Shown here piece after piece: positions 54,723 to 64,000 of a stretch of 64,000 nucleotides of DNA (position 1 is the first letter of the stretch; each line of letters opens with the position of its first letter). The stretch comes from Planctomycetota bacterium (lineage in GTDB: Bacteria > Planctomycetota > B15-G4 > SIAN01). The stretch is from positions 1 to 64,000 of the forward strand of contig JANQQL010000029.1 of the NCBI GenBank assembly GCA_028289345.1, given 5' to 3'. Under the pieces are notes generated by a model that made no database searches, had not been told where the DNA came from, and saw only the letters and a program-made list of their open reading frames with translations. Position numbers and translations under genes: made by a program.

Positions 54723-56393
54723 ATGAAAGCTTGCTCATCAGGTATCGCTGTCGCGCTGTCGCTGTTGGGCTTCTCGCTTTTCTCGATGACCATTGCATCC
54801 GCCCAATGCCCCATCGCCAAACTCCTCGAGCCGGTCAGCAATGAGGTCGACGAGTTCGGGTATCAGGTTTGCCTCGAGGGAACCCTCGCGGTCGTTACGG
54901 AACTTGGAGAGCACCGCGACGGCTCTGTGCATTTCTTTCTGCGAACCGGGACCGGGCGCTGGGTCGAGACCCAAGAGCTCCGACCCGACGACGGATATGC
55001 CGGTCAGGAATTCGGTGGAAGCCTTGCTCTCGACGGGAATGTGTTAGTCGTCGGGGCCAGCCGAGATCACGAACTGGGCAACAACCAAGGAGCAGCCTAC
55101 GTTTTCTTGCGAGAGGAAAGCGAGAGCGGCGGTCCAGGCAACTGGTTTCAAGCCGCCAAGCTGCTGCCGTCCGGGCTGCTTCCCGGAGAGTTCGGGGGAA
55201 CGGTCGACGTGTCCGGCGGGACGATCGCTGTGGGCTTGAATCCCGACTACGGCAGTGAGGCTGCCTTTCTCTTCGAGCGCAATGACCAAGGGACAACGGA
55301 TCCTCACGACGACACTTGGGTCCAAACCGCAGCCTTCGAACCAGACGGACTCTCTCCCACTCATCAGTTCGGCCAGAGCGTTGCACTTTCCGAGGACGGC
55401 AACCTGCTCGTGGTTGGAGACCGAGGAGACACCTCTCTCGGCGAAGGGGCTTACCTTCCTTTCCACCGGAACGACGCCGGAACTCCCGACAATCGACTCG
55501 ATGACACCTGGCTGCTCGGAAACAAATTCAGCGTCGCCCCCGACAACTTCATGCGACTCGGATCCACGGCCCGGATCGACGGGGATTGGATCCTGGGATC
55601 CGGTTCCAGTGCAGGCACCGATGGTGCTGGCCGAGCGTTCACCTTCCTGCGGGATGATCAAGGCACGGCGAATCCGGTGGACGACACTTGGGAACTGACC
55701 CAGATCCTGAAGGGCTCCACGGTCGGGTTCTATCAGGGCTTCGGAGACGCGATGGCGATCGATGGAAACTTGGCGGTGATTGGTTCGTCGACGACAGACG
55801 GACGCCCACACGGAGGAGGACGGTGCTACGTCTTCGAGAATCAGGGAGGAACCTGGGTCGAAACGAGCGTGCTGCAGGCTCCGGATGAGGAGCATCTCGA
55901 TCGTGTGGGGACGGCCATCGCTCTGGAAGAAACAACCCTGCTTCTTGGCGCTCATGGTCAAGAGTTCTACGACGACTACGCTCCCGCTGAGGGAGCCGTC
56001 TATGAGGTCGAACTGAGTCGCCCGTCACCCTGGGAAAACCTCGGCCATGAATTCCGGCGCTGGCCGCTTCCTCAACTCGCCGGCTTCGGTTGCCTCGAAC
56101 CGGGAAGTCGCACGCGACTTCGGCTCTACAATTGTGAACGCTTTTCGGCGGCCTTTCTGATACTCGGGATGTCAGTGGTCAACCTCCCATTCAAGGACCA
56201 GCTTCTGGTGCCCGCTCCCGACTACGTGCTCCCCGTTACCCAAACAAGCGAGTGGGGATCCCACGACTTCCTGTCCGACTGGTCCAGTGAATTCCCCAGC
56301 GGAACGGAGTTTTTCTTCCAGGCGTTCGCGATCGATCCGTACTACGAGTTCGGAGTCGAGGCGTCGAACGCGGTGAGGGCGACGGTGCCGTAG
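54723..56393 (+). CDS. Secreted FG-GAP-like beta-propeller protein with a C-terminal domain shared with the gene at 23278
   Basis: 'FGGSLALDGNVLVVGASRDHELGNNQGAAYVFLR', 'FGQSVALSEDGNLLVVGDRGD'; C-term 'LFMILGM'-type segment 'AAFLILGMSVVNLPFKDQLLVPAPDYVLP...PSGTEFFFQAFAIDPYYEFGVEASNAVRATVP'. Confidence 0.75.
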   Translation: MKACSSGIAVALSLLGFSLFSMTIASAQCPIAKLLEPVSNEVDEFGYQVCLEGTLAVVTELGEHRDGSVHFFLRTGTGRWVETQELRPDDGYAGQEFGGSLALDGNVLVVGASRDHELGNNQGAAYVFLREESESGGPGNWFQAAKLLPSGLLPGEFGGTVDVSGGTIAVGLNPDYGSEAAFLFERNDQGTTDPHDDTWVQTAAFEPDGLSPTHQFGQSVALSEDGNLLVVGDRGDTSLGEGAYLPFHRNDAGTPDNRLDDTWLLGNKFSVAPDNFMRLGSTARIDGDWILGSGSSAGTDGAGRAFTFLRDDQGTANPVDDTWELTQILKGSTVGFYQGFGDAMAIDGNLAVIGSSTTDGRPHGGGRCYVFENQGGTWVETSVLQAPDEEHLDRVGTAIALEETTLLLGAHGQEFYDDYAPAEGAVYEVELSRPSPWENLGHEFRRWPLPQLAGFGCLEPGSRTRLRLYNCERFSAAFLILGMSVVNLPFKDQLLVPAPDYVLPVTQTSEWGSHDFLSDWSSEFPSGTEFFFQAFAIDPYYEFGVEASNAVRATVP

Positions 56394-56676
56394 AACCGGG
56401 ACTGTTCTCGAGAGCACAGACTGCGAACCAGGACATTGTCGATGTCCGATTCACAGTCGACGTGCAACCGGACGAGGGAACCGCTCAGTTCAGCTGGACC
56501 TCGGCGGGCGCGGCGGGGCCATCTTGTGTTCCAAGATTCCGCTCCCGAAGAAAAGCAAGCAGGGGCTTTCCCGCGTGGCAGTGCGGAATTCGGTCAAGCG
56601 ATCGTTTCTCCGACTTGAATGCTCGATATGATCCCCCCCTCGCCAGACCCAGGACCACCGGAGAAGGGGCTTCCCT

Positions 56677-59600
56677 GTGACCGACTTTGCTTTCTCGCGG
56701 AAGCTGATCGTCACCGTCGCGACGATCGGCTTTCTGACACTCGCATCCACGCTCAACGCCCACGAGAACTTTTCGCTGCGCATCAACTGTGGGGGAACCG
56801 ACTACGTCGACACGTTTGGCAACACCTGGATGAGTGACACATACTTTTCCGGGTCGTCCAACTCCCACAGCGTGAGCTTGAACATCGCGAGTACCGGTGA
56901 TGATCCGCTGTACCGGGTCTCTCGGGTGGGACGCCCTTTCTTCTATGACATCCCGCTGGAGAACGCGACTTACTCGCTCACGCTGCACTTCGCCGAGAAC
57001 CAAGCCACCTTTCCCGGCACCCGCGTGTTCGACGTCTTCGCGGAGGGCGTCGAGATCATCACGGACCTGGACATCATTGCGGAAGTCGGCACCTTGACGG
57101 CGATGACCCGTCAGATGGATGTCACGGTTTCCGATGGAACCCTCGACCTCGACTTCGTCGGCAACATCGGAACTTGCCTGATCTCCGGGATCGAGATTGT
57201 CGACTTGGAATCCGGGCATCCGTTCTTGCACGTCGTGACGGACACGCCCTCACTGATGGTCGATTACGACGACGATGGAATCGTCGCGGTGGAGTTACGC
57301 GGGGACGAGTCCCACACCCACGAGATTGGCCACGTGCTGACTTCCCATACCTGGACCACCCAGGTGCCCGGCCCCGCCACTCCGGGCGGCGGTGGAAGCA
57401 TGGTGGACCGAGTCCTCGGCTCCGGTCAGACCATCACTTGCGAGCTGACGCCGGGCCCCCACCCCATCACTCTGACGATCGAAGACGACAACATTCCCGC
57501 GGAAACCCTCTCGGGGACGGTCAATCTTCCGGTGTATCGCCCCCATCGAGTCGGCGGAGTGTTCGCCCGCTACTTCACTCGCTCGGCAGGCCCTGGAAAA
57601 CGCCAGCAGAGGCAGGAGTTCGTCGAGGTTTTAGAAGGGCTGAAGGTCGAACCCAACGGCAATCAGATCGGCGGCTCGCCGTTGACCGTGGACACTCGCG
57701 TCGTCATGGAAGGCAATCTGGAGATCACCACGGCGGGGAGTTACCAGTTCCAGCTCTTGGGAGGAAGCTCCGGGGTCGTGTCCTTGAACGGGGCCCGAGT
57801 TCAAGGGGCACGGTTCCTCGACGTCGGCGATCACTCGATCCGGGTCATCGCGATGGTGAACTCCGCTGCGGATCTGCCGCTGGAGGTGGAAATCGCCGTG
57901 GACGGAGGGGGGTTCTCTTCCGTGTCCGCCGCCGACCTTCATCATGACCAGCGAGAGCTTCGTCCATTCATCAACACGGCCAGCCAATCCGGATCGGAAT
58001 TTGGCGGAGAACTCATCACGTTGACCGGTTGGGGGTTCTTCCCGCCAGAGTCGCTGATGGTGCGATGGGGCAACCAGGTCCTCATGGAGCCGGATCTCAC
58101 CATCGGACAGAACGAGATCACATTTCTTTCCCCTGCCGGAACCGGAACCCTCAACCTCTCGATCGAAACCACTCAAGGGCAAAGCAACTCGCGACCGTAC
58201 ACCTTCATCGCCAACCAGGCCCCCATCGTCTTCAACACCACGACTCTCGACAATCTGTCCAATCCGACTCGAGCGGCATGGGGACCCGATGGACGACTGT
58301 ACGTGGGAACACTGGACGGTGCTCTGAAGATTTACACCTTCGATGAGGATTGGGCCATCACCCACAGCCAGACCGTGACCACCATCCAGGCACTCTCGAA
58401 TCCAGAGATTCTCGGATTGGCCTTCAACCCTTTGGATCCTCCAACCCCGCCCAAGATCTACATCGCTCACTGCGAGCTGTTCGCCCACAACGGGGGCGAC
58501 TGCTTTGTCGGGGCATCGCCCTACAACGGCCAGGTGTCAACTCTGGAAGGCCCGAACTTCGACACGGTCACTCCCGTCATCACCAATTTGCCGGTTTCCA
58601 ATCATGACCATGGCATCAACGAGCTTCTGTTCGACAACCATGGCGACCTGTTCCTGGCGAGCGGTGGCAACACCAATGCTGGAATCGACAAGTGCACGAG
58701 TGGCGGGCTGAAAGAATCTCCGCTGACCGGCGGAATCTTGTGGGCGCCGATGTCGGACCCCTTGTTCAACGGGGCGATCCAGTACTACGAGACCGGCACC
58801 GACCCCCAAGTGATCAACAACGATCAGGTGTTCGGAGACATCGTCTCGGTCGTGAACGGAGTGACCGTGTATCCCTTTGCTATGGGAGTCCGCAATTCGT
58901 TCGGGATGGTGCTGACCACGGACGAGGGACTGTATTGCACGGACAACGGCCCGAACAGCGGATTCGGAGTGGCATCCCTGTCGGCCACGACCCAAGGCAG
59001 CATCGCTCCGCAGGACGATGACGAGTTGCTGCGCCCAGTGCAGGGCGGGTACTACGGTCACCCCAACCGCAATTATGGACGCACTTTCGACTACGCCAAC
59101 GTGTACCGCGGGGCCGGTGCTCCGCCAGTCGTCGGAGAGTACATCGCGCCCTTGCTGACCCACGCATCTTCGATCAATGGCGTCTTCCAGTATCGCGCCT
59201 CGACCTTTGGAAACGCCATGCGGAATGATCTGGTGTTCCAGAAATGGAACGGCGAAATGACCCGGGTCGAGCTGGCGAGCGACGGCATGTCTGTCGTGAC
59301 TTCCGAAACGATCAACAATTCCCCGGACGGACTGGACGCACTGCAGGGACCGGGAGGGGTGATCCTGAGCGTCGACTATTCCGGGGACAAGCTGCTGATT
59401 GCCGAACCCACCGATGCCGCCATCAATGGCCTGACCGCCTACGACATCTTTCCGTGGCGCGCCCTTGCGGACGGCACCGTGCCGTTCGTGATCGGCGGTG
59501 AAAACTTCGGATCCTTGTCCGACATGGTGGTGACCATTGGAGGACAGACGGCGGTCCTTACTTCCGTGACCAGCAAGCGCCTCCACGGCTTCATCCCCTC

Positions 59601-60618
59601 TCACCCGATGCCCTCGGCTGATCTTCTAGATGTGGTGGTGCAAAACACGTCCACCGCCGAAACCGAAATGCTGCTCGACTCCTTCCGCTATGTCTTCGAG
59701 CCAGGGGACGGCGCGGGGGCCTGGGAAAGCGAAACCACCATGCCCGCCGATCTGGCGGAAGTCGCCGCGGCCGCAGTCTCCGGGGTGATCTATGTCTTCG
59801 GCTCTGAAAACCCTGACACATTCGCTTACGATCTCTCGACCAAGACGTGGTCTACCAGTCGAGCCCAGCGCCCCTTCCTCGGCGACCATCACTCGGCAGA
59901 AGTCATTGGTCACCGGGTCTACCTGCTTGGTGGACTGGAAGCGTCCGAAGGCAGATTGCAGATCTACGACCCGCTCCTCGACCAATGGACCCTAGGTGCC
60001 CCCATTCCCTTCGCCACGGGCTCTGCGTCCACCGCCGTCATCGATGGCAAGATCTACGTCGCCGGCGGATTCGTCAACAACTCCACCGTGACCGATGCCG
60101 CGGTCTACGACCCGGAGCTCAACTCCTGGTCCACCATCGCAAGCATGCCCGTGGGTCGTAACCATGCCGCGTCTGGCACCGATGGAGAAAAGCTCTACGT
60201 GTTTGGCGGGCGAGGCCCGGGAAGTGGCAACTTCAACACCACCGCGATCGGCTTCGACGACGTGATGATCTACGACCCCGTCACCGACCAGTGGGAAGCC
60301 AGCTTCGATGTCGGTTCCACCATTCCTCCCGTGCCCCAGAAGCGAGGCGGCATGGGCAAGGCCCCCTACTTCCGCGGTGAGTTCTATGTCATGGGCGGGG
60401 AAACGACCAGCCAAGGCACGGGCCAAGTTGCCGGCAACGTCTACGACCGCGTGGACGTCTACGACCCGATTCAGCAAACCTGGCGACTGGACACTGCGAT
60501 GCCCAATCCACGGCACGGGATCTACCCGATTCTTTGCGACCGGAAGATCTACGTAATTTCGGGCGGGGTGGTGGCGTCGATTTCCTCATCGGACATCGTG
60601 GACGTGTTTCGGCACTAA
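56677..60618 (+). CDS. Large secreted multidomain protein: malectin-like, PA14-like, IPT/TIG, sorbosone-dehydrogenase/NHL-like, second IPT/TIG, Kelch
   Basis: 'FSLRINCGGTDYVDTFGNTWMSDTYFSG'; 'GGVFARYF...LEITTAGSYQFQLLGGSSGVVSLNG'; 'PTRAAWGPDGRLYVGTLDGALKIYTFD'; Kelch-like 'VIDGKIYVAGGFVNNSTVTDAAVYDPELNSWSTIASMPVGRNHAASGTDGEKLYVFGGRG'; possible GTG start. Confidence 0.8.
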   Translation: MTDFAFSRKLIVTVATIGFLTLASTLNAHENFSLRINCGGTDYVDTFGNTWMSDTYFSGSSNSHSVSLNIASTGDDPLYRVSRVGRPFFYDIPLENATYSLTLHFAENQATFPGTRVFDVFAEGVEIITDLDIIAEVGTLTAMTRQMDVTVSDGTLDLDFVGNIGTCLISGIEIVDLESGHPFLHVVTDTPSLMVDYDDDGIVAVELRGDESHTHEIGHVLTSHTWTTQVPGPATPGGGGSMVDRVLGSGQTITCELTPGPHPITLTIEDDNIPAETLSGTVNLPVYRPHRVGGVFARYFTRSAGPGKRQQRQEFVEVLEGLKVEPNGNQIGGSPLTVDTRVVMEGNLEITTAGSYQFQLLGGSSGVVSLNGARVQGARFLDVGDHSIRVIAMVNSAADLPLEVEIAVDGGGFSSVSAADLHHDQRELRPFINTASQSGSEFGGELITLTGWGFFPPESLMVRWGNQVLMEPDLTIGQNEITFLSPAGTGTLNLSIETTQGQSNSRPYTFIANQAPIVFNTTTLDNLSNPTRAAWGPDGRLYVGTLDGALKIYTFDEDWAITHSQTVTTIQALSNPEILGLAFNPLDPPTPPKIYIAHCELFAHNGGDCFVGASPYNGQVSTLEGPNFDTVTPVITNLPVSNHDHGINELLFDNHGDLFLASGGNTNAGIDKCTSGGLKESPLTGGILWAPMSDPLFNGAIQYYETGTDPQVINNDQVFGDIVSVVNGVTVYPFAMGVRNSFGMVLTTDEGLYCTDNGPNSGFGVASLSATTQGSIAPQDDDELLRPVQGGYYGHPNRNYGRTFDYANVYRGAGAPPVVGEYIAPLLTHASSINGVFQYRASTFGNAMRNDLVFQKWNGEMTRVELASDGMSVVTSETINNSPDGLDALQGPGGVILSVDYSGDKLLIAEPTDAAINGLTAYDIFPWRALADGTVPFVIGGENFGSLSDMVVTIGGQTAVLTSVTSKRLHGFIPSHPMPSADLLDVVVQNTSTAETEMLLDSFRYVFEPGDGAGAWESETTMPADLAEVAAAAVSGVIYVFGSENPDTFAYDLSTKTWSTSRAQRPFLGDHHSAEVIGHRVYLLGGLEASEGRLQIYDPLLDQWTLGAPIPFATGSASTAVIDGKIYVAGGFVNNSTVTDAAVYDPELNSWSTIASMPVGRNHAASGTDGEKLYVFGGRGPGSGNFNTTAIGFDDVMIYDPVTDQWEASFDVGSTIPPVPQKRGGMGKAPYFRGEFYVMGGETTSQGTGQVAGNVYDRVDVYDPIQQTWRLDTAMPNPRHGIYPILCDRKIYVISGGVVASISSSDIVDVFRH

Positions 60619-60776
60619 GTCAGGCTCGCGCGGGAGTCCGAGGTCGCGACTCCCCTCGAATGTAACGTGCATGTCACAGGCGTAGAGATTTCCGACCGCG
60701 GGGAACACGGCTGCCAGTAGTCTCGAAGAGACTGGCCAAGTCGCCCTCCGAGATCCGAATCATCCAAGAGACGCCC

Positions 60777-61685
60777 ATGACTCGATCCCGCTCCCCGTTC
60801 TTCCACGCTGTGTTTCTCTGGACAACCACTTCCGCCGCTTGTGTTGCGCAGACGACGAACCCACCGTCAACACCCCAGCTTCCACCGGAACCGCGTGCGG
60901 CCAAGGCAGCGCGGATCGACGAAGATCCCGAAGAGCCGGCTCTGTTGGCGAATGACCGGCCGACGGACGAAGCACTGTTCGCGGACCTGCTCGACAATCA
61001 CTGGGACCGGATCTTTCCCAACGGCGACAGAAACGTCGGCGGTCCGCAGTTCTTCAAATACATCTACGAGCAGCTCGCAACCAGCCATGACTTTTTCCAG
61101 CGATACAACCGATTCTACTGCGGGGTGAGCGGCGCCATCGTTCGTCCGAGCGATGGAAACGAGTACGAACTGGTCAAGGTCAAAGACGATGGCGGGAGTT
61201 GCGTGGTGGGCAAGTACTACCGATGCTGCTGGCCGTGCGCGTGCGACATCATGAAGTACGCCCGTGTCGAGCAAGCGGCCATTCGCCTCCCGAATGATCC
61301 AAGCGACCGCGAGGAAACCTATTGGGTGCTGACGATCGGGGATCCCTGCCATCAATGCCCCTCCTCCCCTTGCCCAGACCTTCCCCCCGAAGTGACCACC
61401 TACGAGTGCCTGGACAACGTGACCTCCAACGGCTTGAGGGTCCGTGCGGGACGACTCACGAGCGGCCCCGGACGCTTGGTCTTTGCACTCCTCCATGACG
61501 CAGTCCCCGCGGACCAGGTCGACGAAGCCACCTTGGCGGCCCTCATGACCCAGTGTGCTCCGAGGATCCACGCTTCTCCCAAAGAGCTCGAGACCATGGG
61601 AGGCATGGGAAACACATTCGTGGACGTCGCCCGCATCAACTCGGACGAGACCTTCCTCGACACCTTGGAAGACCTTTGCGAATAG
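60777..61685 (+). CDS. Secreted Cys-rich protein with CCWPCACD motif
   Basis: Signal-like N-term; 'RFYCGVSGAIVRPSDGNEYELVKVKDDGGSCVVGKYYRCCWPCACDIMKYARVEQAAIRLP' and 'GDPCHQCPSSPCPD'. Confidence 0.7.
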   Translation: MTRSRSPFFHAVFLWTTTSAACVAQTTNPPSTPQLPPEPRAAKAARIDEDPEEPALLANDRPTDEALFADLLDNHWDRIFPNGDRNVGGPQFFKYIYEQLATSHDFFQRYNRFYCGVSGAIVRPSDGNEYELVKVKDDGGSCVVGKYYRCCWPCACDIMKYARVEQAAIRLPNDPSDREETYWVLTIGDPCHQCPSSPCPDLPPEVTTYECLDNVTSNGLRVRAGRLTSGPGRLVFALLHDAVPADQVDEATLAALMTQCAPRIHASPKELETMGGMGNTFVDVARINSDETFLDTLEDLCE

Positions 61686-61959
61686 CTTGGACGGTATTCT
61701 TCGCGGGCGAGCCCCGCGGTGGCGAGCAAATCCCGAAGCGCGCACACGAGGAGACGCGCGGGCAAGGAACTCGCTGAAATGCCCCCCGCACGAACTGTCC
61801 CGGCGCGGGAAGAGGTTTCTTGAAACTGTATTTCCATTCTCGGTTATCGTTGGAGGGAACGATGGAGCCATTCGCGCGACGATCCCGGGCGATCGACCCG
61901 GCTCCGATCTCAAGACTGTCCAATGCGCACGGTTTCCCATCGGACAGCAATACCACTGA

Positions 61960-62661
61960 GTGGATGTTCGAGCACACTGGGAGCGCTTCCTCATGGGGGT
62001 CGGCCGGTCGGAGAATCTTGGGCCAGGCGAAAGCCCCCGCGAAACACGATCGCGAGACGAGACTTCGATCCACACCGAACGTGCGATCCAAGGCGATCGC
62101 AAGAGCCTCGACTGGCTCGTGGAGCGATTCACACCGACCTTGAGGGCATGGGCTCGCGCGCGTGCGCGACGCCTCCTTGCTTCCGACCCCTCGCGGCTCG
62201 ACGACATCGTCCAGGAGACCTGGGTTCGAGTCTTGCCGAAGCTGTCTGAATTGAAACCTCGAAATGACCGTTACGGACCGGTGTTGATCAAGTTCGCGAC
62301 GACGGTGCTGAAGAACCTGATTCTCTCCTCCATCGAGAGGCCGGCACGCGAGCAGGCCACGGAACTCCTCGACTTGACCTCCCGGGGCGAGTCTTCGGCG
62401 GGTACAAGACTTGCACGACGAGAGGAGGCGGATCTTCTCTATCACGTTCTCCAGAAGCTCGAACCGCGCAAGCGCCAAGTCGTGCTGCTTTTCGGGCTCG
62501 AGCAACGCTCGCAGAAGGAAGTTGCCAGGCGACTAGGGATCGAGCCCGGACATGTTGGAGTCCTCTACAGCCGTGCTCGTAAAGAACTCAAGTACCACTT
62601 GTTCCGATCGATCGCTGCGGACGAGCCGGCTTCGGGCAAAGACCTCTTGGAGTTTCTGTAA
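61960..62661 (+). CDS. ECF-type sigma factor
   Basis: 'SLDWLVERFTPTLRAWARARARRLLASDPSRLDDIVQETWVRVLPKL...RKRQVVLLFGLEQRSQKEVARRLGIEPGHVGVLYSRARKELKYHL'; GTG at 61960 or ATG at 61993. Confidence 0.82.
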   Translation: MDVRAHWERFLMGVGRSENLGPGESPRETRSRDETSIHTERAIQGDRKSLDWLVERFTPTLRAWARARARRLLASDPSRLDDIVQETWVRVLPKLSELKPRNDRYGPVLIKFATTVLKNLILSSIERPAREQATELLDLTSRGESSAGTRLARREEADLLYHVLQKLEPRKRQVVLLFGLEQRSQKEVARRLGIEPGHVGVLYSRARKELKYHLFRSIAADEPASGKDLLEFL

Positions 62662-62718
62662 TCTTCCACGGATCAATGCGTTCCCATCAGTGGGATGCCC
62701 TCGGCCGATGATGGAACG

Positions 62719-64000
62719 ATGAAGCGGGAGCAATTCGTCATGAGCGGATCCGACGAAAAACTCGGACGTGAGCTGTCGCTCAAGGCTTTCGAGGGCTTCC
62801 TCGATCATCACGATCCTGCGGATGAAGAAGCCTTCGAAGCCCTTTGTCAGGAGAACCCACAAATCGCGATTCCGCTGCGGGTGCTCCGTGAACGCTGGAT
62901 CCAGCTGGCAAGCCCTTTCCTCGAAGCTCTCGACGGGCGAGCCGATCCGGACGGTGAGTCCATGTCGGAAGTGTTCGAGCAAAGCTCGGGAATCGTCGGC
63001 GCCGAGTGCCCCCCGGCATTCTGGAGGCGTTTCCTCGAGCTTCAGGAGGAGCGCTTCCACTACCGCATTGTCGACGAGGTTGATCGCGGCGGCATGGGAA
63101 AGATTCTGCGCGTCTTGGATCCGATTCTGGGTCGCCCTCTTGCGATGAAGGTCATTCGCACGCGCCCGGAATCGCAAGCTCATCCCGGCTCCCCCGCTTG
63201 GTTGCATTCAGCAAGCGCGGCACGCTTTCTTCTGGAAGCACAGGTCAACAGCCAGCTCGATCACCCCGGCGTCATTCCCGTCCACGAACTCGGCGTCGAC
63301 CCCAAAGGGCAACCCTACTTCACCATGCCGCTCGTCGAGGGTCAAACTCTCGACCTCGTGATCCAGCTCTCCCATCAAGTCGACTCCGAGTGGGATCAGA
63401 TGCGCGTGCTCGGCGTGCTGATCAAGGTGTGCGAGACCATGGCGTATTCGCACTCTCGCGGCGTGATCCACCGGGACCTCAAGCCACGCAACGTCATGGT
63501 CGGCCCCTTCGGCGAGACCTATGTCGTGGACTGGGGTCTGGCACGCGTCGAGTCCTCAGCTGGCGAAGTGTCCAAGGAATCCGAGGCCCTGCGCGACAGA
63601 TCGCGACAGGTACTTCGACCGTCCGGGGATGGCCCACTGACCATGGACGACACGGTCGTCGGAACTCCGTCCTACATGTCCCCGGAGCAAGCGCGTGGGA
63701 CAAGCGACTGCGCCACAGCGCTTTCTGACATCTACTCCCTCGGTGCCATTCTCTATGAGACTTTGACCGGGCGCCCGCCTTACTCAGATCAGGGAGTTGA
63801 TCGCTCGAATGCAGAGCGGATTGCAAGTGTCCAGGCCGGCCCGCCGACACCCGTCCGCGAACTGATGGCCAGCGCACCCCGAGAGCTCGTCTCCATCTGC
63901 GAAAAGGCAATGAGCCGCGAACCGGCGAATCGACAATCGAGCATGAGAGACATCGCAAGCCAGCTCGAGGCATACCGGGTGAACCGCCCCGTCGAAGACT
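62719..64000 (+). CDS. Serine/threonine protein kinase, 3' truncated by the window end
   Basis: My translation from ATG 62719: 'YRIVDEVDRGGMGKILRVLDPILGRPLAMKVI', 'HSRGVIHRDLKPRNVMVGPFGETYVVDWGLAR', 'GTPSYMSPEQARG'; open to the window edge (not in the ORF track). Confidence 0.88.
   Translation, partial: MKREQFVMSGSDEKLGRELSLKAFEGFLDHHDPADEEAFEALCQENPQIAIPLRVLRERWIQLASPFLEALDGRADPDGESMSEVFEQSSGIVGAECPPAFWRRFLELQEERFHYRIVDEVDRGGMGKILRVLDPILGRPLAMKVIRTRPESQAHPGSPAWLHSASAARFLLEAQVNSQLDHPGVIPVHELGVDPKGQPYFTMPLVEGQTLDLVIQLSHQVDSEWDQMRVLGVLIKVCETMAYSHSRGVIHRDLKPRNVMVGPFGETYVVDWGLARVESSAGEVSKESEALRDRSRQVLRPSGDGPLTMDDTVVGTPSYMSPEQARGTSDCATALSDIYSLGAILYETLTGRPPYSDQGVDRSNAERIASVQAGPPTPVRELMASAPRELVSICEKAMSREPANRQSSMRDIASQLEAYRVNRPVED

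Noticed and set aside
60867-62207. 446-aa minus-strand ORF
   Set aside because: Antisense to the Cys-rich secreted gene and sigma gene; no domain

Overview
High-GC bacterial chromosomal window with densely packed protein-coding genes. I saw no rRNA, tRNA, transposase, integrase or CRISPR array. The many large secreted proteins, the paired ECF-sigma/Ser-Thr-kinase genes and the giant repeat proteins suggest a Planctomycetota-like host; this is inference only. Main blocks: (1) 2-7600 (+): 3' end of a giant PKD/REJ-like repeat protein with near-identical 93-aa repeats, then a PilZ-like protein, a GAF-like/HlyD fusion and an M50-metalloprotease/HlyD fusion. (2) 7748-19090 (-): a co-directional block holding a Cys-rich peptide with a double-Gly-type leader, a C39-like/VKOR/thioredoxin fusion, a C39-peptidase ABC exporter, a small TM protein, an ECF sigma factor, a Ser/Thr kinase-TPR and a TIR/NB-ARC/TPR protein. 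(3) 19616-37164: MocR/PdxR regulator, NIPSNAP, DUF1579/DUF6265-like proteins, esterase, DUF6259 glycosidase-like protein, a YafY/WYL regulator with two matching palindromes in its promoter region, and other genes. (4) 37438-44766: sulfatase, GAF hybrid histidine kinase, second ECF-sigma/kinase pair. (5) 44918-50992 (-): RHS/YD-repeat protein with a distinct C-terminal domain. (6) 51215-61685: penicillin-acylase-like protein, FG-GAP-like protein, malectin/sorbosone-dehydrogenase/Kelch giant, CCWPC Cys-rich secreted protein. (7) 61960-64000: third sigma/kinase pair, kinase truncated by the window end. The best candidates for undescribed systems are the disulfide-peptide cassette at 14531-19090 and the giant adhesin/PilZ/GAF-HlyD/M50-HlyD cassette at 2-7600. 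All domain names come from reading motifs; no database search was run.
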